Source: Microthyrium microscopicum (lineage: Eukaryota; Ascomycota; Dothideomycetes; Microthyriales; Microthyriaceae). Taken from it: a DNA stretch of 64,000 nucleotides. The position numbers were made by a program, and so were the translations under genes. Under the pieces are notes generated by a model. The model was not told where the DNA came from and searched no databases. It saw only the letters and a program-made list of their open reading frames with translations. Shown here in pieces: positions 22,064 through 34,213 of this stretch. Within the stretch, counting starts at the first letter, position 1. Every line of letters begins with the position of its first letter. The DNA lies in contig MU004234.1 of the NCBI GenBank assembly GCA_010405405.1, forward strand, positions 1,631,563 to 1,695,562. Direction: 5' to 3'.

Positions 22064-23953
22064 CTACGACTTTGCCTTTGGTACTGGCGGTGCATTTCCC
22101 AAACTGCCCACACGGCCGCTAACTTTCCGCACACTGCCTGGTCCGCTCTGCGCACTTGCTGCGCGACGCTTGGCTTGTGCTGCGCTTGGAGTTCGTGAAG
22201 CGCGACGTAATCGCATGTGTACTTGCAGTTCGTCGGCACTATCTTCTCCACTGGCATGCTCCACGTGCCGCTGCATCGCAACGATCTCAGCGGTCGCATC
22301 TTGATGGATATATGGTGCAGAGTTTTCGCTGCCTTTACTAGAGAGCTTGCCGTAGGACTTGCTAGTCTTGCGGGGTTGACCGGGCGTTGGCGCGGGCAAG
22401 AATGCATCGTCGACGGCATTGGCGGGTGAGTGGTCATTCGAGTGGATTTCGCCTAGAGCAGAGCGTTTGGCGTTTGGTGGTGTGCAAGCTCCGAGGGAGG
22501 CTTCGCGCATTTTGCTGTTGCGAAGGATGCTGCGTGGTGGTGTGGAGGGTTGTAGGAGCGCCATTTTCTCTTTCATGCTGTCTTCGAACCACCATTCGCG
22601 AAAGGTGTTTTGGTTGAGATGTAGCCAGTGCTGTTGTGGGCCGACGACCATGCCGGGGCGCATAAAGCGCATGAAGGCGATGACTTCGTTAGCGGTGAAT
22701 CCGTGGCGGTAGATGAGGTATGCGCCGATCAGGCAGCCAGTTCGACCAAGACCTGCTTTGCAGTGCACACCGATAGCCTTTTTCTTGACGTTGATCATGT
22801 CGTGTGAGATGCGAATGAATTTGCGAACGGTGGGCATGGTTGGACATGTGCCGTCGTCAAAGATCATGTCGAGATGTTGGATGCCGTTGGCTGTGAAGTA
22901 AGATGGCGAGTATAGAGGATCGTTTAATCGGACTACGAGACCAACGTTGCGTTGCATAAAGTAGCTGAGAACGTTCTTGAATGGACCGCCCATGTCTTCG
23001 TTTTTCGGTATGTCTTCTACTGTCCGAGGGATCGTTGCATGCTTGGGATCGGATTTTGAGATTGGTTTTTGGATGGAATCTTGAGGCGATGCAAGTGCAA
23101 TGAATGATGGACTTATCCAATTGAAGTCGCCATTCTCGACGCGCTCATACGTCTCATACCTATATCAAGTCAGATGCAGAAATGAAACTTGGACATAATC
23201 ATGCTTACTCTTCAAGGTTGAAGTTGTCCAACGTAATCAACTTTTCTTCTTTTGCTCGCCACACACCATAGACAATGTCTTGAATTGTGAGGCCAAAGTC
23301 TGCAACACTATATCCAGCATCGCGGAAAGGCATGCATGGAGGATCCATCTGCGCAATTGGCGCCAGCGCCAAATGAGGAGGCCAGTTTTGAATGAGAACC
23401 ATGTAGCACGCTAAAATAGCTGCCGAGTTAGCTCTCCCTATTATCATGTTAGTAACTGGTCGCCAGGTCCATCTTTATTATAGTACTATTCAACTTACGT
23501 CTTGAGTCCGCATAGCTCCAGAAAACCACAACTCGCTCGGGATTGTCAGCCAATACCTCATGCAATGTTATTGCGAAGCGGTAAAGGTGACCAATGTGTA
23601 GTGGACCGAAATCGGCGTGGAAAGCGTTGTACATCAAAGTCTGATCAATCGAGAAGTACACTATCGATTTTCGAGCGGCAGCTGGTCGCGCAACTGGAGT
23701 GCTTCTGGAAGATGTTTTGTGATGGGTGCGCCGAGGAGTTTTGGCTTCGCGATCTGGCCAGGGGAAAGGGGTATGTGAGGTAGGCGGATGGGTGTAAGAT
23801 GCCAAGTAGAGTTTATCTGTGAGTTTAGTTGTTAGAAGATGTTTTGCTTGCTCATGTTCAATATTTACCTTGAATAAACTCGATGACTTGGCCATAACAA
23901 ACCGCAGTCGCACCACTTGACTTGGTCGGCGAAGCGCCAGACTCTCGAGGCAT
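22064..23953 (-). CDS. cdc14: Cdc14 dual-specificity phosphatase
   Basis: Cell-cycle phosphatase that reverses CDK phosphorylation at mitotic exit and cytokinesis. Exons 23869-23953, 23499-23816, 23209-23437 and 22064-23159 join in phase to 575 aa. The non-catalytic A domain is recognisable from FGPLHIGHLYRFAITLHE, MPFRDAGYSVADF and TIQDIVYGVWRAKEE. The catalytic B domain carries GIQHLDMIFDDGTCP and the signature HCKAGLGRTGCLIGAYLIY with nucleophile Cys near residue 344, followed by RPGMVVGPQQHWL, a Cdc14 hallmark. The C-terminal 180 residues are Ser/Arg/Lys-rich and probably disordered. The start at 23953 is chosen because the short first exon gives the conserved EFIQDKLYLASY across the splice. 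Confidence 0.95.
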
Positions 23954-24726
23954 GTTGACGGGAGAAAGTTGAGAAGCTCACAAAGGAGCTTTTTGTGAAG
24001 ATGTCTGGTTGCACTCAAGTACAAAAGTTGCTGTTGCGGTGAGTAGTTTAATCTAGACGGTCTCGGATATGCAAGCAACCCGCTCGGTGCGTCAAGCTCA
24101 GATGCGCGGTATGTGTAAGGAGCGCAGTAATAATTGCAAAGAATATGCAGTAATGGCAGTGCAACAAATGCAAGCGACGCTGAGAGCAGTCTATGGAGAT
24201 TATGGTGAGAGACGGAGAATGGAGTGACGATGCTGTTGATGAGATGTTGTTGTGCGGATTTAGAGACACTTTAAAACTGGAGTCAATGTTATGGTGGCGT
24301 AGCGTCGTTGCTGGGGCTACCCAAACAAACACACATAACATTGACTGAGGCTCAATTTGACTGACCCTGGTCCTTGTTACAGTACAGAGTACAACTGAGG
24401 AAGTACAACTTTAAATGACAGCAGAATAAACAAATGATTCCTGATATAATCCTTTCAAATCATCATGTCAGTCTTGATGTCTTCGTGATTATAGATTTGT
24501 AGTAGATCATCTTCAATAGCTCCTTCCACAACAAAAGTGAGACATAACAGTTCCTTCTCTTCGCAAAACAAGCGCTCGCGTGCCTCTTCCACGTGCTTAG
24601 GCTTGGCATCAAATCCATCCCACGTCCTCTCCCACTTTGGTTGGTTCTTCTTCTCCATCTGCATTATTGTTGTGGTTCATGAACTTGTCTTGTTCCACTG
24701 CCTATCATCTACATCCGCTTTAACAA
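23954..24726. other. divergent intergenic region, cdc14 / SET gene
   Basis: About 770 bp between two divergently transcribed genes, hence both promoters. No repeats or RNA genes recognised. Confidence 0.45.
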
Positions 24727-26445
24727 ATGATTCGCTCTGGAAAGTCCTCGTCGAGTCCCTGGCTGACTTTGCCGCCTGATGCATTTCATGCCTGGGCAAC
24801 CCTCAACGGCATATCTCTTTCTGAAGTAGCTGTTGCTATCCCTGCGTCCATCTCAAATTCTGGAAGCGCATCTCAAGATGGTTCTGAACATGCAGACCCA
24901 GCTTCATCTATCAAAGGCTATGGCCTCGTAGCAAGTCAGGACATCAAGTCTCATGATACGCCACTGTTATCTGTGCCTAGAGATATGGTGCTTTCTGAAA
25001 GAAGAGTCCGCGAGCTTGCCAGCGGCGATGTTCGATTAGCCGAGTTGCTCAAAGCCTGTGGATCATACGCTACTGTACGATATCATCTATCGAGAAAAAC
25101 ATACACACAATTTCCTGACACGAACTCAGTCCTCGCGCATTGTGATTATGATCTTCCTCCTCTACCAAATCACTATCGTGAATCCAAACATCAAGACAAA
25201 AATAGGCTTGCAGACTCCATTCATTGAGTATATAAAATTCATGCCACTTCCCCAACTAACCACTCTCCTATCCGAAGACGAACTGCTTCTGTTTGAAGGA
25301 ACAACAATAGTGCCAGCGACAAGAGTAAAACTCAACAAACTCCTTGCCGAATATACTACTTTACGACAAGCGACAAAATCAATCTCATGGCTAGCACCGA
25401 CCTGGTGGGGCTTCGAGAGTCCGCCCGTTCCAATCGAGCTGTCTGTAGCAATGTCCGGACTCGAAATCGACGTGGAGGAAGAATTTGCCAACTCAGATCC
25501 TCTAATCACACTTGAAGACTGGATTTTACTTGATGCCATGTACCGTTCAAGGGCCCTGGAATGGCCAGGTGAAGGGGAAGCCATGGTTCCTGCAATAGAC
25601 ATGGCAAACCACACCGTCCCTGCCAACGCTGAATTCCAAGTAATGCCCGGTGGTGATGGCGCCCTACTAGCTAAAGACGACACGCCAATTAAGTCTGGCG
25701 ACGAGATATTAATCAGCTACGGAGATCATAAATCTACCCTGGAGATACTTTTCTCGTATGGTTTTCTGCCAGACTACGAGCCTACGGCTAAGTCTATCCT
25801 GCTGTCGTTACCGCCGCCTGGAGAAGATCCACTAGGTCCACCGAAAGCATTCATTGCGCAGAAAGAGAACTTTGCACCTGGTATCAGGATACATGAGGAG
25901 CAAGGAGAGATCAAATGGGACAGTGAGGTATTGTGGCTTATGATCCTTAATGAAGAAGACGGTCTCGATTTTAAAGTCGCTTATGGGCCTGATAGAGAGA
26001 GGGAATTGGATATGACGTGGAAAGACGAAGTTGTCCGTCTCGGTGTTATGAAAGATTTGCTAATGCAAGATTCTATGGCGGAACTCTTTGAGCTGCGAGC
26101 AACTGTATTGGTCCTTGGTCAGATCGAACGACAGCTTGAGAGACTGACGGGAGGGTCTGGTGTTGACTCGAATGACGGAGTGGAAGTTTCCAAGGATCTC
26201 TGTGTCGTTGCTGAAAAGCTTCGAGAAATGGAGACGAGATTGCTAGTTGAGGCTCGCGATCAGCTCGACACTCAGGTACGTATATCCTTCCAAAGTAATG
26301 CTCCAGTACTAAATTCGGTTTCTAGAAGAGTAAACTCGTACAATCAGAAACGGTACAGAGCTACTTTCGATCTATACAGCACCCAATCGAAGATACTATC
26401 GAGAGCAATGATAACGAGGATGGTGAAGAAGAGGACTTCACCTGA
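24727..26445 (+). CDS. SET-domain lysine methyltransferase, SETD3/RKM type
   Basis: Protein-lysine or histidine methyltransferase of the class with a split SET domain and a Rubisco-LSMT substrate-binding domain. Fungal members modify ribosomal proteins or translation factors (family knowledge). Exons 24727-25074, 25130-26275 and 26326-26445 give 537 aa. The SET start is KGYGLVASQDI with VPRDMVLS (about 62-90). The SET core is PAIDMANHT and SGDEILISYGDHKSTLEILFSYGF, containing the SAM-binding NH and the catalytic Tyr region. The LSMT-like C-terminal domain continues to about residue 500. The third exon replaces a read-through tail and ends in an acidic stretch (EDGEEEDFT). It converges with the carboxylase alpha gene, 102 bp between stops. 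Confidence 0.87.
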
Positions 26446-26547
26446 GTCATTCATAATCAAACGAAATCAAAGTCAAGTCAGCAACGACAGCAGCACCATG
26501 AGCTGCGATGAACTGCAAAACTGAATCTATTACTGCCTAGGAAAACC

Positions 26548-28622
26548 TCACAGTCGTGGTCCTTCAACCTCAATCTCAGCAGCCAATATTCCTTCAACAA
26601 CTTCCTCTCCATCTTCAACTTCCGTTATCCACTTCACGCGCCCTCCCCTTTTAGCTCTGATCTCAACTTCCATCTTCATCTGGCGAACAACACACACTAC
26701 ATCGTCAACTTTGACCATGTCGCCTTCGTCTACGCATACTTCAACGAGCTTGCCTGGAAACGGTATGACAATGTGTCGAGGATTATTAGGATCGCCTCGC
26801 CTGTGCTGACACGTCACCGCTGAAGCAGATGCTGTTGTACTCGACAGCTCTAGCTTGTACTTTTGCGGAGCCGAAGATGATGAGGATGCGAATGTGACTT
26901 CGGCCGTTAGCGCAGTTGGGAAATCATTTCGTAGGATCCGCGTGAGCTGTAGATGGTTTGTCGAGCTTGAGGCTTGACTTCTGTTCAACGGGATGAGATT
27001 TGCAGTGAAGGAATCGCCTTTTCTGAAGATAGGAGCGCCCGCTGTGATGGCCGAAGTGGCACTTGTCGAACTGGATTCTTCCCGGCTCTCTATTGGCATG
27101 GCCAGATTCTGAGTTATGGTAGCTCCAAGCTCAAGCAGCTCCGCTTGCCGCGTTTCCAACCAAGTTGTATCGCAATCTCCAGCCGAGAAGTCTGGATGCG
27201 CTGCAATCCCTCGTAGTATCTCGAGATTTGTCTGGATGCCTTCTATTCTCGCCTCATTCAATGCTCGCCGCGCTTTCGCAACCACGATTGGCCAAGTTGG
27301 GCCAGTAACAATGATCTTGGCCAACAAACTGTCAAATGAGCTTCCTATTGCTTGGCCAACTTCGAGCGCTGCGTCGACCCGGATACCATTCCCTCCTGGT
27401 AGCTTAAGAGCGGTGATCTTGCCCACGCTGAGACTCCAATTTTTGCGGACATCTTCAGCTGTGATACGAAATTGTACTGAATAATCGCTGGGCTCGAAGT
27501 TCAGACTGACCGTATCCAATGGTAGTCCGGATGCTGAGAGTGATGCTCCTTGAGATATTAGAAGTTGCGCACGCACGAGATCTATCCTGCATATCGACTC
27601 GGATATGGTGTGTTCTACTTGGAGGCGGGGGTTTATTTCCAAGAAGAAGAATTCTTGAGTCGTAGGGTTGGCTAGGAACTCGAATGTTCCCAGCGAGAAG
27701 TATTGGACCTGGGTTCTGTTTAGTAGTAATCTGCCCGCTGGATATACGAGCACCTTACTTTCTTGGCCATTGTGATAGCAGCCTGAATGATCTTTGCTAT
27801 GAAAGCACAATCTGCGCCCACACAAGGTGCAATCTCGACGACTTTCTGGTATCGTCGCTGAATCGAACATTGACGCTCGAAAAGATGTATTACATCCGTC
27901 CCATCGCCGACAATCTGTACCTCCACATGTAAACAGCCATCCACCGCCGCCTTCTCCGCAAACACGCTCTTTGAGACACTCTCTTCGATCGCCCGCTTTG
28001 CCATGCCCTCAAGCTCTGATTCTGATCTTACCAGTCGTATTCCGCGCCCTCCGCCGCCGTCGACAGCTTTTATCATCACAGGATACTCAACATCAGCAGC
28101 AAACCTACGCAGCGCGGCGACATCTGCCGTGGGTTCACCCAACGCAGCTAGAACAGGCACAGAACATTCTTCAGCCAGTTTCCGTGCGGCCAATTTATCT
28201 CCAGTCCGATTCAATAGCTCCCATCCTGGTCCTATCACCACCGCGCCTGCCTCTTCCCATACTCGGCGACTGAACTCGGCACTCTCGGATAAGAAGCCAT
28301 AGCCTGGATGCACGGCGTCAACTTTATGCTGCTTGATAATGTTGACGAGCGCGTCAATATCCAAGTAGGCTTCTGGACTAGGTAGCTCAACTGCTTCCGA
28401 GGCGCCATGAGTGTGTGCTGTATCTCCCCTGGAGTACAAAGCGATAGTAGGTAATGAGAGTTCGGCAGCGGCAGATATTATGCGCGCTGCAATTTCTCCT
28501 CTGTTAGCGACGCTTTTGACATGTTAGACAAGTGCTAAATTGGAGAATGGAAGATGAAAAGAATCATGAACTTACAGTAGACGGCTTATGGGACGAGTTA
28601 GTGGGCGGCCATTAAGGGACAT
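26548..28622 (-). CDS. acyl-CoA carboxylase alpha: biotin carboxylase plus biotin carrier
   Basis: Carboxylates biotin with bicarbonate and ATP and carries it on its own biotin domain. Exons 28576-28622, 27759-28512 and 26548-27708 give 653 aa. The order is: N-domain RLLVANRGEIAARII (about 14-28), HPGYGFLSESAEFSR, ATP-grasp glycine loop DGGGGRGIRLV, FERQCSIQRRYQKVVE, FLEINPRLQVEHTISE, a biotin-carboxylase C domain, a linker, and a biotinyl domain whose acceptor is Lys612 in VRQMKME (the usual AMKM is changed). The N-terminus (SLNGRPLTRPISRLL) is short and basic, at most a weak mitochondrial signal. It is divergent from the carboxyltransferase gene with 367 bp between starts, so the two probably form one enzyme. 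Propionyl-, acetyl- or another acyl-CoA specificity cannot be decided; standard methylcrotonyl-CoA carboxylase alpha is the main alternative. Confidence 0.9.
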
Positions 28623-28989
28623 GTTCGCGCGTGAATGGTTTACTTTATATCTCTCTAACTCATATAGAGAGTTGTTGCTGGTGCTTTTCTTCAATTCCAA
28701 GCTCTTCAATGAAATGATTAGAGACCGATTCTATATGCTCCACGAATGTGATGGCAAGAGCTCCCAGATTCTGAAGAGTTGAGAATCTACCACCTATTGA
28801 AGAAAAGCTACTGGTATACAATTATGAAGCTATCTTTAAGGCAATTACATTGATCGTCAGATCGTCCAATGTGTGGGGAAGCAGCCGAGGTACCCCATGC
28901 GAGCTCAACGTTTCGAGCTCTCCATCATCAACACCAACAGCATTACCGTTTTTCTTGATACTTGCAATTGATCATAAAAGATTCTCACT
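28623..28989. promoter_or_regulatory. shared divergent promoter of the carboxylase subunit genes
   Basis: A 367-bp gap between the start codons of the biotin carboxylase gene (-) and the carboxyltransferase gene (+). The arrangement predicts joint control of the two subunits. No specific factor site was identified. Confidence 0.6.
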
Positions 28990-30961
28990 ATGCCTGACGA
29001 CAGCAATGGTTCTCCGTCCGCTTCAAAATCTAAGGAGATCGCCTCCGAGTCACAATCTCAGTCCCCAGCTCCGCCTCCGTCAACCCCAGCTACTATCGAA
29101 GCTACAAACGCTGCAGAACCCTCTCAACTGACATCCACAATAAACGAACGCTTATCACAAGTCGCCTCCCATGTTTCTCCGTCGGCAAAACCCAACACCT
29201 CCCGACCGCGACGCCGTTCGCGCAGGAAATCCTCCAGTGACGACCTGCCAGCCGATTATTCAGATATACTAAGCCATGTCGCCAAACTACGCGAAATTGC
29301 TGCGACACCAGACCATAGTAATCGTGGATACCAACGGCAACTAGCCGCTGGCAAGCTATGGGTTAGAGAAAGGGTAGAGAAATTTGTGGATCCGGGCTCT
29401 TTCAAAGAGGTCGGAAGCGTATCTGGCACTGTGACATGGAAGAAGACTGGCGATGGCAGAGAAGAGCCAGTGGCGTTCATACCTAGCAATAATGTTCAAG
29501 GGTTTGGGAAGTTGAACGGCAGAACGATCGTCTTCACCGCGGACGACTTTTCCATACGAGCAGGACATGCTGATGGGAGCTTGGCGGCGAAGACGATGCA
29601 TATGGAAGAGATGAGTCTCAGTCTGAAGCTGCCCACTATCAAATTGGTAGACGGATCATCTGGTGGGGGGTCCGTGACAACTATCATATCAACCGGCTGG
29701 TCATATTTGCCAACAGTCAGGACGTTTGTGACAGTTTCAAAGGCACTTAACGAAGGCATACCAAATCTGGGAGCTGTTCTTGGACCTGCAATTGGACTTG
29801 GAGCGGCACGAGTGACAGCGTGTCATTTCAGTGTCATGGCTGCAAATGTTGGGAGTCTTTTCAATGCTGGACCCGCTGTAGTTGCGGGATCAACATTTGA
29901 GGAAGGTTTGACTTTGCAGGAACTCGGGGGTCCAGATATCCATTGCAGGAACGGAACGATTGACAACAAAGCACAAAATGAAGAAGAAGCCTTTGAACAG
30001 CTGCGTACAGTCCTCGGGTTTTTACCTAACCACGGCGGGGAGTTGCCCCCACAACTCCTCAACGACGATTCACCTACCCGAAAGTCTCCAAATCTACGCA
30101 GCATAATACCACGACGTCGCGAGCGCATGTATGATGCCCGCAAAATCATCACCACCGTCACCGATACAGACTCATGGTTCGAGATTGGTGCATTATGGGG
30201 CCAGACTGCGATTGTTGGTTTAGCAAGGCTGGGTGGATTTCCTATAGGAGTAATATCACTTGACCCTGAAGTCGGAGCTGGCGCTATTGATGCTTTAGGA
30301 AGCCAAAAGGTTACGCGGCATCTCAAGTTCTGTGATATCTTCAACTTGCCCATCATACAGTTCATTGATTGTCCAGGTTATGCGATAGGCACAGTAGCTG
30401 AGCGCACTGCAACAATGCGCCATGGAATAAACCTGGCCCTAGCATATCATGGGACCACCACTCCCATTGCTTCAATAATTACCAGGAGATGTTATGGTGT
30501 TGCTGGTGGTATAATGGTTGGAAGCAGGTAAGAGTTGTCTCCATTATGCTTTCATCGATCTGATCGCCAAAATCTCGCGTGCCGGCCTTCCGAGCTATGT
30601 CATGGTTACTAATAGCTCATAATATAGAGATCCACGATTTGTCGTAGCTTGGCCCTCTGGTGTTTGGGGATCGCTGCCCTTGGAGGGTGGCATTCAGGTC
30701 GGTCACAGTTACGAGCTATCGCAGATCGAAAAGACCCGAGGCACTCAGGCGATGAAAGAGCGATATCGCGAGCTAGAAGAAGAATATACCAGACTCATGA
30801 ATCCGGTGAGAACAGCGAACAATTTCGGCGTAGAGGAGATAATAGATCCTGCAGAAACGAGGACGATATGCGCCGAATGGTTACGGCATATGTATAAAGT
30901 CTTGTTGCCGCAGAGAGTGATGGACCGAGCTGCTGGACGTATAAGTCCTGTATTCTATTAG
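28990..30961 (+). CDS. acyl-CoA carboxylase beta: carboxyltransferase
   Basis: Transfers the carboxyl group from biotin to an acyl-CoA. Exons 28990-30527 and 30628-30961 give 623 aa. The first 90 residues are Ser/Pro/Arg-rich and unlike the family. The carboxyltransferase N half includes GKLWVRERVEKFVDPGSF, GTVTWKK and FTADDFSIRAGHADGSLA. The C half includes WFEIGALWGQTAIVGLARLGG, FCDIFNLPIIQFIDCPGYAIG, ITRRCYGVAGGIMVG and, across the splice, RDPRFVVAWPSGVWGSLPLEGG. It resembles bacterial-type PCC/ACC beta subunits more than the fused fungal cytosolic Acc1. The partner is the divergent alpha gene. Confidence 0.9.
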
Positions 30962-31413
30962 ATCAGAATATTAAACCACATATCAATCCAGACTTGCAAC
31001 GACATGCAGAATCCTACGATGAAATGCTTCTCGGGCATGCAGGAGAGAGCATACGCCGCCACATCGCCAGGTGATCAACAACGTCTCGAACGCGTAAGGG
31101 ATAACGAGCTTCACTTCGATGATGCAAGAGCTCATCTTGATCGACGTTTTATGAAGCTGAAGTTGAGACGTTAAACTTCTTGACCAAATGTCGTTGAAAT
31201 GGTTGATTGTAGTAAAAAGTTGCGTTCACAGCCCCAAATCTAATTTTATTGCCCCTGCTCTTCTCGAAATCCAGAAACTTCAATTTCTCAGGTCATCGAA
31301 CCATCATCGCAAACCATCCGATTGTTCCAAAAAGACCTCTGGAACCCAATTTCTATTTGCAAATAATGCCTATGAAATGAAAGATCTACGTAGCTCGGGA
31401 TTGCACTCGAACG
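30962..31413. other. intergenic, carboxylase beta / dsc1
   Basis: About 450 bp between plus-strand genes; nothing distinctive. Confidence 0.4.
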
Positions 31414-33777
31414 ATGAGCTTATGGGGTCGGCGCGTCGTGTCCGTTGTGGTAATTCTTCTGCTGCTCTCCTTATTCGACTCATCACCCGGCTCGCGCTCA
31501 ACCAACAAAGAGGTTGACAATGCTGTTGCGACAGAGGACAGTGCTTGGCATTCATTGAATGGATCTGTCTTTGGAGACTTCAACCCATCCGAAAACAAAT
31601 GGCTTAATCTTACCGGTTTCAGGGAATCAGATGGCTGGGCTTGGGAAGGTCTCGTAAAAGCACGAAACAGAGCCCGAGAGCAAACCATTCATGCTCTCGG
31701 GGAAGGTGATGGTGAGCAATATTTAGGGGGAAATATACCAAAAGATGCCACCATACCATTTTATCGCAATGTGTCTGGATGTATCAGAGGCACGTGGATA
31801 CGTTCTTCGGCTGGAGAGGCTCTGAAACGACCGACTCCAGATCTGGAAACTCTTTTACCTGACAAAATCCAACGAGAGAAGCATCATTATCACCGAAACG
31901 TATCTGGCACAACTGGCAAGATTCAAATCTCATTCGGAGAGAAAGGTGAAGCTGACGAATGGGATAATCTCCATGCTAGAGGTGTAAAGGCCAAGCTGTA
32001 TATTGAACATGGGAGGAAGCTCGAAGACTCTTCATATGTCATATTGAATGGCCTACATCTTCTGGAAACTGGAAGCATGATTTTAGTCACTCAAAGTGAA
32101 AAGTTCCCGGGATTGTTTGCATTACCACACTTTGCTCTATCCGATCGTCATTTTTCAGCATATCAACATCGACTCAATAGGACCTTGAAAGATATCATTG
32201 ATTTGCAAAAGTCTCATCGCTTCCACGATGCGAACCCCTGGAGATCCTCTCTGGACGAAGAAAGCATTGATTGTGAGATTATTCTTTACTTACAACAACA
32301 TCCCATTTCAACTGTTTTTGATGTATCATCATTGGAGAAAGAGCTTAGATTTCCTACAGGACGGACCGGATACTCTGTAGACAGCCTCAAAATTTCCATG
32401 ACTTTATTCTCCCCGGACTGTGGATATATCCTCGAATCAGCGGATTCTGCCCAACTCCCTGGTGGAGCCAAACATTTGGTCGGAGAGAAAACCGAAGTGT
32501 TCTTTTTCAAGGCGAGAAGGCATCTTATTGCTTTTGGCGTCGCTCTTCTTCTACAAGCTCTCTCGATTATGCGACAAACGAAAGATTCCTGCACACCTTC
32601 AACCAAAAATAGAATCAGCGTCACATCAATCACCATATTCACGATAGGGGATGGCCTCGTCTTACTGGCGCTGTTCACCATGACCACCATAGCCGATATG
32701 ACCTTTATCACAATCCTAGCCATGACATATCTTGCTGGCATTTCTAGTATCATGTTCGATACGAATTTTGTTGTCGGTATTTACCTTGTACAGCTTGAAG
32801 ATGACATACGAATGCGACGTCAACAAGAAAGCCAGTCACCCAACCGCTCCTCGACTCCTCAAGTGACGCATCCTCCCGTGGATATTGATGTACTACCTCT
32901 CCCTGTAACAGCTAGCCGGGCATTCACACCAGAAGCTCCAATGGCTTCTGACGGCGAAGGTCCTATGGAGGTCCCTACTGACGAAGTATCAACAAGTGAA
33001 GCTAGCCGCCAGATGTTCAGCCGAGTAATCTTCTCTGTGGTTTGTATTTTCATACTAACCTTCTGGGCCATGACTTGGGGAACTTTTATGCGTAACGCGT
33101 ACTTCAACTTAATGGCTTTCATCTACGTCTCATGCTGGATTCCACAAATCTATCGAAACGCGATTCGAAACTGCAGAAAGGCTCTGCGTTGGGACTTTGT
33201 TGTTGGCCAGAGCACTTTACGACTGCTACCACTAATGTATTTTTACGCTTATGACGGCAACCTACTTTACCTCGCGCCTGAACGAAACAAGGCAATATTT
33301 TTTGCTGGATGGGCATGGACTCAAATATGCATACTGGTCATACAAGATGTGTTTGGACCGCGCCTGTTTGTTCCCAAATCATGGATGCCACCAGCATATG
33401 ACTACCATCCAATTCTACGAGAAGATGATGAGAACGCACGTATCATTCTTGGATTCTCATCTTCTCCAAATGCAACTTCCCCAACTACCAGTCGTCCTGG
33501 TCGCATACGAGAAGATGGAACAGAATCTCGAGATTCTAAGTTCAAGAGATTGTTTGATTGTGCAATTTGCATGCAGTCGGTAGAGGTGCCAATCATTCCC
33601 AACAGTAATGCGCCAGATGGGAAAGCAGCAGAGGGTTTGACTGGAAGTGCATTTTTATGGCGCAGGAATTATATGATCACACCTTGTAGACATGTTTTTC
33701 ATACAAAATGTCTGGAGGCGGCAATGCGTTATAGGCTGCAGTGTCCGATCTGCAGGGAGGGATTGCCGCCTTTATAG
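31414..33777 (+). CDS. dsc1: Dsc1/Tul1-type Golgi-endosome membrane RING E3 ligase
   Basis: Catalytic subunit of the Dsc ubiquitin ligase complex, which in fission yeast and Aspergillus is needed to activate SREBP and in yeast (Tul1) for membrane-protein quality control. Single exon, 787 aa. It has an N-terminal signal-anchor (VVSVVVILLLLSLF, about 8-21) and a large lumenal domain with several N-x-S/T sites (NGS, NLT, NVS twice). A membrane region follows with about six to seven segments from about 370 to 660, broken by a Ser/Thr/Pro loop (470-530). A C-terminal RING-H2 comprises FDCAICMQSVEVPI, TPCRHVFHTKCLEAAM and QCPICREGLPPL. All eight metal ligands are visible. The RING ending at the very C-terminus is the Tul1/Dsc1 layout. 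Confidence 0.92.
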   Translation: MSLWGRRVVSVVVILLLLSLFDSSPGSRSTNKEVDNAVATEDSAWHSLNGSVFGDFNPSENKWLNLTGFRESDGWAWEGLVKARNRAREQTIHALGEGDGEQYLGGNIPKDATIPFYRNVSGCIRGTWIRSSAGEALKRPTPDLETLLPDKIQREKHHYHRNVSGTTGKIQISFGEKGEADEWDNLHARGVKAKLYIEHGRKLEDSSYVILNGLHLLETGSMILVTQSEKFPGLFALPHFALSDRHFSAYQHRLNRTLKDIIDLQKSHRFHDANPWRSSLDEESIDCEIILYLQQHPISTVFDVSSLEKELRFPTGRTGYSVDSLKISMTLFSPDCGYILESADSAQLPGGAKHLVGEKTEVFFFKARRHLIAFGVALLLQALSIMRQTKDSCTPSTKNRISVTSITIFTIGDGLVLLALFTMTTIADMTFITILAMTYLAGISSIMFDTNFVVGIYLVQLEDDIRMRRQQESQSPNRSSTPQVTHPPVDIDVLPLPVTASRAFTPEAPMASDGEGPMEVPTDEVSTSEASRQMFSRVIFSVVCIFILTFWAMTWGTFMRNAYFNLMAFIYVSCWIPQIYRNAIRNCRKALRWDFVVGQSTLRLLPLMYFYAYDGNLLYLAPERNKAIFFAGWAWTQICILVIQDVFGPRLFVPKSWMPPAYDYHPILREDDENARIILGFSSSPNATSPTTSRPGRIREDGTESRDSKFKRLFDCAICMQSVEVPIIPNSNAPDGKAAEGLTGSAFLWRRNYMITPCRHVFHTKCLEAAMRYRLQCPICREGLPPL

Positions 33778-34213
33778 ATGTATTTGTAGTGCGTATACGA
33801 AAATGACTCTATCACATGTTTCGAGGTTGGATTTCGATGATGGATCCCTAGTATAATTTAAGTGCTCAAGCTCAAGCTACCAGTGTCAAGATTGTCAAGT
33901 CTTCACATTCGGGGGCAGAGTCGAGCATACGCCTCGGAAACGTATCCGCTATGTTCAAGGGCTATAGCCTTTCAGGTCGGTCGCGATAGGTAAGTGATTG
34001 CGCGGTTAACAATGGTAGTAGGAAGAAGTGAAGAAATGGCAGGCATGGCAAGCTAATGAAGCTACAGGGATTGTTGAGATTAAGTCAGTCACGTGAGCAT
34101 ATCCACGCCACCATCGGTCCCACTACAATCTTGTTGCTGCCCTCTACCCAAACACCAAACTACATCCCGCTACATCATAACACTCTCAAATACCAGCCGT
34201 TTCCAACGCAAAC
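33778..34213. other. intergenic, dsc1 / RanBP1 gene
   Basis: About 435 bp. It contains the TCACGTGA site at 34089-34096, and pyrimidine/ACC-rich leader sequence just before the RanBP1 start. Confidence 0.5.
34089..34096. promoter_or_regulatory. TCACGTGA palindrome (Cbf1/bHLH-type site)
   Basis: A perfect 8-bp E-box palindrome 118 bp before the RanBP1 start codon. The sequence matches the core bound by Cbf1/CpcF-class bHLH factors in fungi. Binding is inferred from sequence only. Confidence 0.55.
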
